From positions 31,714,885-31,778,884 of the forward strand of contig JAQFVV010012394.1 of NCBI GenBank assembly GCA_028023455.1: a stretch of 64,000 nt of DNA, in the 5' to 3' direction. Numbering within the stretch: position 1 is the stretch's first letter; every line of letters starts with the position of its first letter. Origin of the DNA: Epiperipatus broadwayi. Its lineage: Eukaryota > Onychophora > Udeonychophora > Euonychophora > Peripatidae. Shown here one piece after another: positions 58,700 through 64,000 of the stretch. A program made the position numbers and the translations under genes. Under the pieces are notes generated by a model, which worked only from the letters and a program-made list of their open reading frames with translations, was not told the DNA's origin and searched no databases.

Positions 58700-59860
58700 A
58701 TAAAAAAGTAAAATGACCTAAACAGAATGAGAACTTGTAGAGGACTAATTATTTGCATTTCCCGTCAATGACCTTCTTTCATTTGTTAATCATGAAACTG
58801 CACTCTTCCTTCCTTCTGATTATATTTTCAATAGTTGGTCCTAATAATAAAGTAAATTTTCCTTTAAAGATTGATTTTTTAATCTTTTCATATAAATTTT
58901 ACAATGTTATATAATATCCCGTTTGCTACAGAATATTTGCTTTTCAACAGTTATGGTAGTCATCATCATTAAGAATCAGCTTAAGTATGGAATTGGGGGA
59001 TTCTTAGCATTTTTAATCATCATCATCAGTCATTGCTTTAGTTAACAACCCAATAATGCAGGTATAAGACATCATAATTTGTTATTGTTTTTCATAATGT
59101 ATTCAAGAGATTGAGATTGCGTACCTGTAACCACATTGTGAATAAATTTCTGCCTATGAATTTGTCAAAAGCAATTTGCTTAATAATAAAACAATCATAT
59201 TTTTTAAATCTCATTTTCAGAGGTGAAAAATCATCATAATGGGCCACGCATGTTGGGGAGCACCTTATCTGTGTTTATTTCCACATCCTCTTTCCCATAT
59301 ATCATAATAGTACTGCAGTGACAAAAATTGTAGAGAGGACATTAAACATTTGACTTGTTGCTTTTTTACGATTGAGTAAAATCAAAGTCTGTCAGCATAG
59401 ACCTCAAGTGCTCTTAATCAAGAAAAAATAATGTTCACAAGTTAAAAGTCAACCCCGCAAGATATCAAATAGGATAATATACCAGTGTGTTCTATATAAG
59501 TATGACTCATAACCGTAATTATTATTATTGTTATTTATATTGTTGTTATTTTATTTTAACGGGTCATACTCATTTGCGAGGGTAGCCCGATGATGATGAA
59601 ACTTCATAGGAACAATATCCTAAGTTTTGCGGTAATATGTTTGTTATGTATTTATATTAATGTCTGCATTTATATTAGTAATTAAGTATACATTTAGAAT
59701 GTTTAAAAAAATAAGTCACTTTAATTATTATCATTACTTATTAATAAGTCTCTTAATTAATTAAATTAATTTCTGTCACACATTTACTAAATAATTAATA
59801 TTATTATTCTGTCTGTGAGTTTTAGATATTATCGAATTCGGAATAACTTTATTTTTTCTC
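58700..59860. other. AT-rich DNA, no gene
   Basis: A GC-richer patch near 59225-59345 and an ATT/TTG-rich run near 59520-59560 could not be assigned. Confidence 0.4.
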
Positions 59861-59939
59861 CTTCACCTAATAGCTACACATCTCTTTCGTTGTAATTTTT
59901 AGTTTTTAACTCTTACACGTTTTCATCCCACCCAATCAA

Positions 59940-60238
59940 TTTAACAATTTATTTATTTTTTAACCAATGAAATTGCAGATATATTGCACCTAGGAAAAAC
60001 ATATCGTACACTATTATGTAAATTGCATAATTTTTTTTTGTCCATTAGTGGCTCGTTGTCACTTATTAAAAATGAAGAAACGAATTCATTTTCCGCAAAA
60101 GCCAAGAGGCATGCTGGCTTGGAAATTACGGCTTAGAATTCAGACATCGCTGTTATAAATGTAAACCGAAGTTTGTCTATGAACGTTATTTGTGAGCAAT
60201 GCATTTCATAATTTAAGTAAGCCCTGCATCGATACAAA
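59940..60238 (+). promoter_or_regulatory. promoter and 5' leader-like region
   Basis: A CCAAT box lies near 59964. A GC-richer stretch (60070-60240) with AGAGGCATGCTGGCTTGG precedes the candidate start codon. This part recalls the GCATGCTGG-type promoter element bound by ZNF143-like factors, but the match is partial. Confidence 0.3.
60072..60158 (+). CDS. possible upstream ORF, 28 codons
   Basis: ATG at 60072 opens MKKRIHFPQKPRGMLAWKLR and runs to a TAA at 60156-60158. It lies entirely in front of the candidate first exon in a GC-richer leader. If this is a 5' untranslated region, it could act as an upstream ORF. No homology is recognised. Confidence 0.2.
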   Translation: MKKRIHFPQKPRGMLAWKLRLRIQTSLL

Positions 60239-60272
60239 ATGGAAGATTTTGCGGCAGAAGATGGGCATATTC
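60239..60272 (+). CDS. candidate first coding exon
   Basis: ATG at 60239 begins MEDFAAEDGHI, then one extra base precedes a strong splice donor (GTAAGTAA at 60273). The exon is GC-richer than the flanks, has an acidic N-terminus of a kind common in host proteins, and follows a promoter-like stretch. A leading AAA before the ATG fits an animal start context moderately well. The next exon is not recognised before the window ends, so the gene identity is unknown. Confidence 0.42.
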
Positions 60273-60279
60273 GTAAGTA

Positions 60280-61060
60280 ACTTATTATTTTTTTTTAAGA
60301 AAAATAAAATTACAAATATATTTTTATATTACGGATTAAATTAAAATTTTATCCATTTAACGTATAAAAAATTCATATTTAAGAAATCTATATATTTACG
60401 CTGGTAATGCAATACTTAAATACGGTAACAAATAATGTGTGTGCGCGTATATATAACAATATACACATTTATTATTAGGTAAATTGAATACTGCCTAAAC
60501 CTATACTACTAATTATAAATAAAATATAAAATCATGTAACCATGGTCGTAAGTGAATTTTAGTAAAATTTTGTTTTTTGACTAATTTTGTAATGTTATAT
60601 GATTTTCTATTTTATTATTAGATACGAAAACGGATATTTGTGTTTTACTGTAATGATAAATGCGCTCACAAACAAATATATATGTAGATGTATAAATTTA
60701 TATAGGTGAGTATATATTACTTGAAATATTCAGAACACTCATACTCTCTAGAAATTAGTATTAAATATACTTTCAGTTTATCGCGCCGCTTATTTAAATG
60801 AGTCATACAATCTTTAATTTGTGTGCGTTCTATGATATATCATGTATTATAAAAATAAAACTATAATATATATCGTGACAATACCGATATGACTTTATAA
60901 GGTATTCGCGCTTTTATGATTGTTTAATTTAATATTTGATGCACAGAAGTTATATTTTATAAAAGACTTTTCGATGATTTCAGGAATCTAGGAGATTTTT
61001 TTTTCCTTCTATAAGTCTGCATGTTATATATAATTTTGTTTAAATTAGTTGAGAGATTGT
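60280..61060. other. AT-rich DNA, presumptive intron
   Basis: No feature was seen. It would be the first intron if the exon at 60239-60272 is real. Confidence 0.35.
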
Positions 61061-61071
61061 TACATTTTCAT

Positions 61072-61169
61072 TTACCATTGTCAAACTTCCTCCACTCACA
61101 ACTTTGATGCCATCCATTTCAGATAAATACAATAATGATTATTACTAATCATTATCGAAACTAAAGATA
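61072..61169. repeat. dispersed repeat family G, copy 2
   Basis: Nearly identical to 17574-17672 through CTCCACTCACAACTTTGA, CCATCCATTTCAGATAAA and AATGATTATTACTAATCATT. Confidence 0.75.
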
Positions 61170-61484
61170 GAACTTTAAACTATCTTTAATATATTTATAT
61201 TATGAATGAATATTTACGTGTTCTGAGTAAGATAGACATAATGAAACAAAAGTGTTTAACAATTTTTATTTATGTTAATGATTGCATCCTCTTCAATCAC
61301 AAATTTCTCGTATCGTCTCGTTAATTTAAAACAATATGGTTAAAAATAAATACATTATATTTTCAATTACAAATTCGAAAGAAAGCTACAATTTTTATTC
61401 ATTCTTATATTTGCATCAATTTGCAATGTTCTCAATGAAAACATTGTTGTTTAAAGATGGAGTTACATAAAAAATAATAATTAA

Positions 61485-61585
61485 TCGAATGGTTATTGCT
61501 CAGAATTTCATAAGAAATTCAAACATCGAAAGAACCAAAGCTGTGGCGATCCATACTCAATCACTGAGCCAAAACATACATGGCA
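61485..61585 (-). mobile_element. SINE family S2 fragment
   Basis: The minus strand shows TTTCTTATGAAATTCTGAGC and AATAACCATTC at the tail and a tRNA-like CTCAGTGATTGAGTATGG head region. Confidence 0.5.
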
Positions 61586-61929
61586 TTATTGGATGTAATT
61601 GTTGGGTGTAATTACTGTTTATAAATAGTCTCATTACATCTACCAACTTTTACAATGAGTTATACATTTCTACTGTGTGTTTTATAAATTATCTTTTTTA
61701 TAATGATTTATAAAAAGTATTATGTGAATTAGAAAAAGGATCAACCTATACATGAAACTCAATACAATAGTGGTAATCTATGAATTGAACTATTTATTTA
61801 ATAAAATAATAATGAACAGCTATTTATAAACATAAATGAAACACATCATTCTATCCCCTCCCCCCCCCAAAAAAAAAGAAAGAAAAGAGAGAAAACTACT
61901 CTAGAAATTAGTTTTGAAAATATGAGTAC

Positions 61930-62340
61930 CATACTCTCCCTACAGCAATGCCCCCAAGTGCAAGCCTTTGTAATCAATGGATGCAAGATTTGTACATAAA
62001 ATTCCTATCTAGTGCCTACTCATCCAAACACCCCCAGATTAGTTTCTAACTTGTGGCTTTCATCAGTGGGAAGCCTTGGATTTGGGAGCACTGCACCTGG
62101 ATCTTAGGATCTAATGCAACCCCCTCCCAGCAGCTCCATTTTTTACCTATTTGATTAAATATAAAGCTAGGAGCCCAAGCTGAAACACCATAATGTTTCC
62201 AACTCAAGCTCATTCACTTGCGTAATCATATAGATTTGAACTCAGTTCAGCATCTATACGTTTTGGTGCCTAGTTTTTCAAAAACCACAGCCACCATTAT
62301 CCTATGGGCAGGATAGGTACAAAACCATCCAAACATCACA
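61930..62340 (-). mobile_element. single family B unit with intact HHR core
   Basis: The minus strand runs from a 5' region (CCATAGGATAATGG near 62300, then GATGCTGAACTGAGTTC) through GATCCTAAGATCCAGG and the ribozyme. It ends with ATAGGAATTTTATG, AATCCATTG-like sequence and CTGTAGGGAGAGTATGG at the right 3' terminus (61935). It is the longest single-orientation family B copy in the window and gives a unit of about 400 bp. Confidence 0.7.
62022..62081 (-). ncRNA. hammerhead ribozyme, family B, intact core
   Basis: CTGATGA (complement of 62060-62066), stem-loop II AAGCCACAAGTTA with one basal mismatch, GAAA (complement of 62043-62046), stem III ACTAAT and C as cleavage nucleotide (62037). Stem I is excellent: ATCCAA and TTCCCA on the 5' side pair with TTGGAT and TGGGGG (two wobbles) on the 3' side, around a small internal loop. 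Among family B copies, this is the likeliest to retain activity. Confidence 0.78.
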
Positions 62341-62569
62341 TGGTTATCATTTCATATGCTAACACATGCTTACAATTCTCAAGTTGACCATATGCTTTTT
62401 AAAAAAGTCTATATTGTTCATTCATTTTATATGCCTAATCTAAGAATGGTTTGATATGTAATTATGAATTGTATAGTATCACATCTAACAAGTTCAAAAA
62501 TAAATTCATTGTTTTTATGATCTAGCTATAATATTTTTAAAATTTTACTGAGCATCTAATCTTTCTAAA

Positions 62570-62720
62570 ATCTTTATACTGCATTAGTTGGATGTCCAAA
62601 TCTTACTTCCATAAAATAAAATTAGATAAAGTAACAGACCTATATACAGTTAACTTAGTTATAGTAATTATTTTCCAGTAATGAGATAACTCATTAAAAA
62701 CAGTAGAGGCACATCGGAGT
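62570..62720 (-). repeat. possible decayed LINE segment, partner of 10.9 kb
   Basis: Shares CCAAATCT, ACTTCC, TAAAGTAACAGA and TATATACA with 10935-11010 in the same order. No reading frame remains. Confidence 0.3.
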
Positions 62721-62789
62721 TTGTGTTATAGCTGAACATCTAATTCCAACTTTCTTCTTATAAACTATAATGATGTTTTAACTGGTTTA

Positions 62790-62910
62790 TTGACTTACAG
62801 TGGTTAAGTGTCTGACTGTAAAGTTCTCCATCAATTTCAGCATTGGAACTTCCGCCTGCCCGAACTTTTTAGGAACTCTTGCGTAATAAAGTCATCCAAC
62901 TATTTTTGAT
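62790..62910 (+). mobile_element. SINE family S2 copy
   Basis: AGTGGTTAAGTGTCTGACTG forms a tRNA-like A-box region. The tail GGAACTCTTGCG then TAATAAAGTCATCCAA matches the 51.3-kb copy. Confidence 0.6.
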
Positions 62911-63499
62911 TACATTCTACTATTATTAAGGAAACATTTCTTTAATAATCAATTCAAGTCTGTACATCCTGCTACAGAAATATCTTAAGAGTATTTTACT
63001 ACTTTGAAATACGGGAATACTTATAGGTGGAACTTAAAAGGTGTTTATATCCCCGAACTATTTATTATTTTTCATTTTCGTTATGGAATTTTCTCATTTC
63101 AAAAATTAATTTAAGAGATATTCTGAAGTACTAATTTTATATTACTTTTTTCTCTATTTTACCCTTTCTCGATTTAGATTATTATTATTATTAATTAAAA
63201 TGTATTTACCTTCTGGTAATATAACTTGAAATATTGATTCAAAATCTACGAAGAGTATTTTTTTTTTGCTTAAAGTTTTTTAAATGTATTTTCTATTAAT
63301 ATAGTCAATACAATTTTACTTTTAATCCTGTAATCATCATCTAATTTAATAACTAATTAGTCTTTAATGTGTCAGACATGATTGTAAACATGAACTCTAT
63401 ATTACAATGTATATTTTACTTTTTGTGCAAAAAGATTATTTTGAAAAAAAAAAAAATTATTACTATTAAAAAATAACTGAAACACAGGCTTATTATATA

Positions 63500-63660
63500 C
63501 CTGTGTCTATGATTGCTGGTTTAGCATGAAATACGTATATTGGTGATTATATATCTTTTCAGCATATATGTGCTTGAGTGTATCAGTGTTATTAGATAGA
63601 GTGGAGAGTGGTGGGTCATGTGAAAGTCTGTGCTCATATATCCTATATTACTATTAAAAA
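63500..63660 (+). mobile_element. family D right half with HHR and tRNA-like part
   Basis: From TTGCTGGTTTAGCATGAAAT the sequence follows family D through TTGGTGATTATATATC and the tRNA-like region (AGTGGTGGGTCATGTGAAAG) to a decayed B box. The 5' region of the unit is missing. Confidence 0.65.
63505..63550 (+). ncRNA. hammerhead ribozyme, family D, one-base deletion in core
   Basis: Stem II TGCT/AGCA, GAAA, the perfect stem III palindrome ATACGTAT, A at the cleavage position and TTGGTGATTA are intact. The first box reads CTATGA, one base short of CTGATGA. The stem I 5' strand is lost. Predicted inactive. Confidence 0.65.
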
Positions 63661-63664
63661 AGTA

Positions 63665-64000
63665 TTATATTTCTAAAAAAAAAAAATGACTAAAAATAAA
63701 GTTCACTACGATCAGCCAATTATATTTTTATTTTAATTTTTTAGCTTTATTCTAAAGAATTTTAGGTAGACTAAAGAGGCTTTTCTGATTGAATATAACG
63801 CATTTGTGGGGAAAAGTTTTTTTTAATTTTTTGTTCTTGTTTTACCCTCCTATTTAAGAATAATTTAAACCCACATTTACCAATCAATAATTGTAATAGC
63901 TATTTTATGTTAGCTTTAGACATATCTTAATTCTATTCAGAATCCCTTCTGCCCAGAAATCTTTTAATTAATGCGCATTTAAATACCGGATCATGTGTGT
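63665..64000. other. AT-rich DNA, no feature recognised
   Basis: No coding or repeat signal was seen before the window end. Confidence 0.45.

Overview
The window is a very AT-rich (roughly 70-75 percent by eye), repeat-dominated stretch of a metazoan nuclear genome, most likely an invertebrate. The evidence is: no long ORFs, no bacterial gene layout, tRNA-derived SINEs with target-site duplications, RTE/CR1-type LINE remnants, Penelope-like elements with a GIY-YIG domain, a Ty3/gypsy LTR element, palindromic MITEs, and two small candidate exons with splice signals. I cannot name the species. I found no intact protein-coding gene; nearly every ORF above 60 codons is a repeat fragment or chance.

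The main discovery is a dense set of hammerhead-ribozyme (HHR) repeats. At least four dispersed families (called B, C, D and F here) contain the HHR core: CTGATGA, a stem-loop II, GAAA, a short palindromic stem III, a cleavage nucleotide, and a stem I closed by flanking complementarity. I list about 20 HHR sites or remnants in 64 kb. The best are at 17465-17521, 47601-47663, 47770-47832, 62022-62081, 52977-53035 and 16386-16446. Most B, C and D copies are head-to-head inverted pairs of one unit, with 5' ends inside. Family F is a direct head-to-tail pair with its HHRs 344 bp apart. Family D also has a tRNA-like B box. These look like animal retrozymes, small non-autonomous retroelements that move through self-cleaved, circularisable RNAs. 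Two Penelope-like insertions (29690-31080 and 48300-48915) show the same head-to-head, 5'-truncated topology, which suggests that their RT/GIY-YIG machinery is the mobilising partner.

Layout: 1-4.4 kb, mostly unassigned AT-rich DNA. 4.5-5.8 kb, family C elements and a GATA array. 6.5-8 kb, two SINEs and a Penelope remnant. 9.8-20.5 kb, SINE arrays, MITEs and HHR elements of families B, C and D. 20.7-21.5 kb, the tandem F retrozyme and a palindromic MITE. 23-26 kb, a repeat-poor stretch with a promoter-like start. 26.9-38.3 kb, two 2.65-2.7 kb direct repeats with LTR-like termini around a Penelope copy, a candidate exon and a LINE 3' end. 40-49 kb, C and D elements, a nearly full-length but decayed RTE LINE and two Penelope copies. 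50.3-51.2 kb, a GC-rich island. 51-54.5 kb, family B elements. 54.6-57.9 kb, a pol-deleted gypsy element whose 5' LTR is split by a 500-bp GATA array and a LINE insertion. 60 kb, a promoter-like region with a likely first coding exon. 61.9-63.7 kb, more B and D HHR elements.

The window is therefore best read as intergenic or intronic DNA colonised by retroelements, with two possible short host exons (34342-34425 and 60239-60272), both on the + strand. All family names B-H, S1 and S2 are local labels defined here from within-window comparison only.
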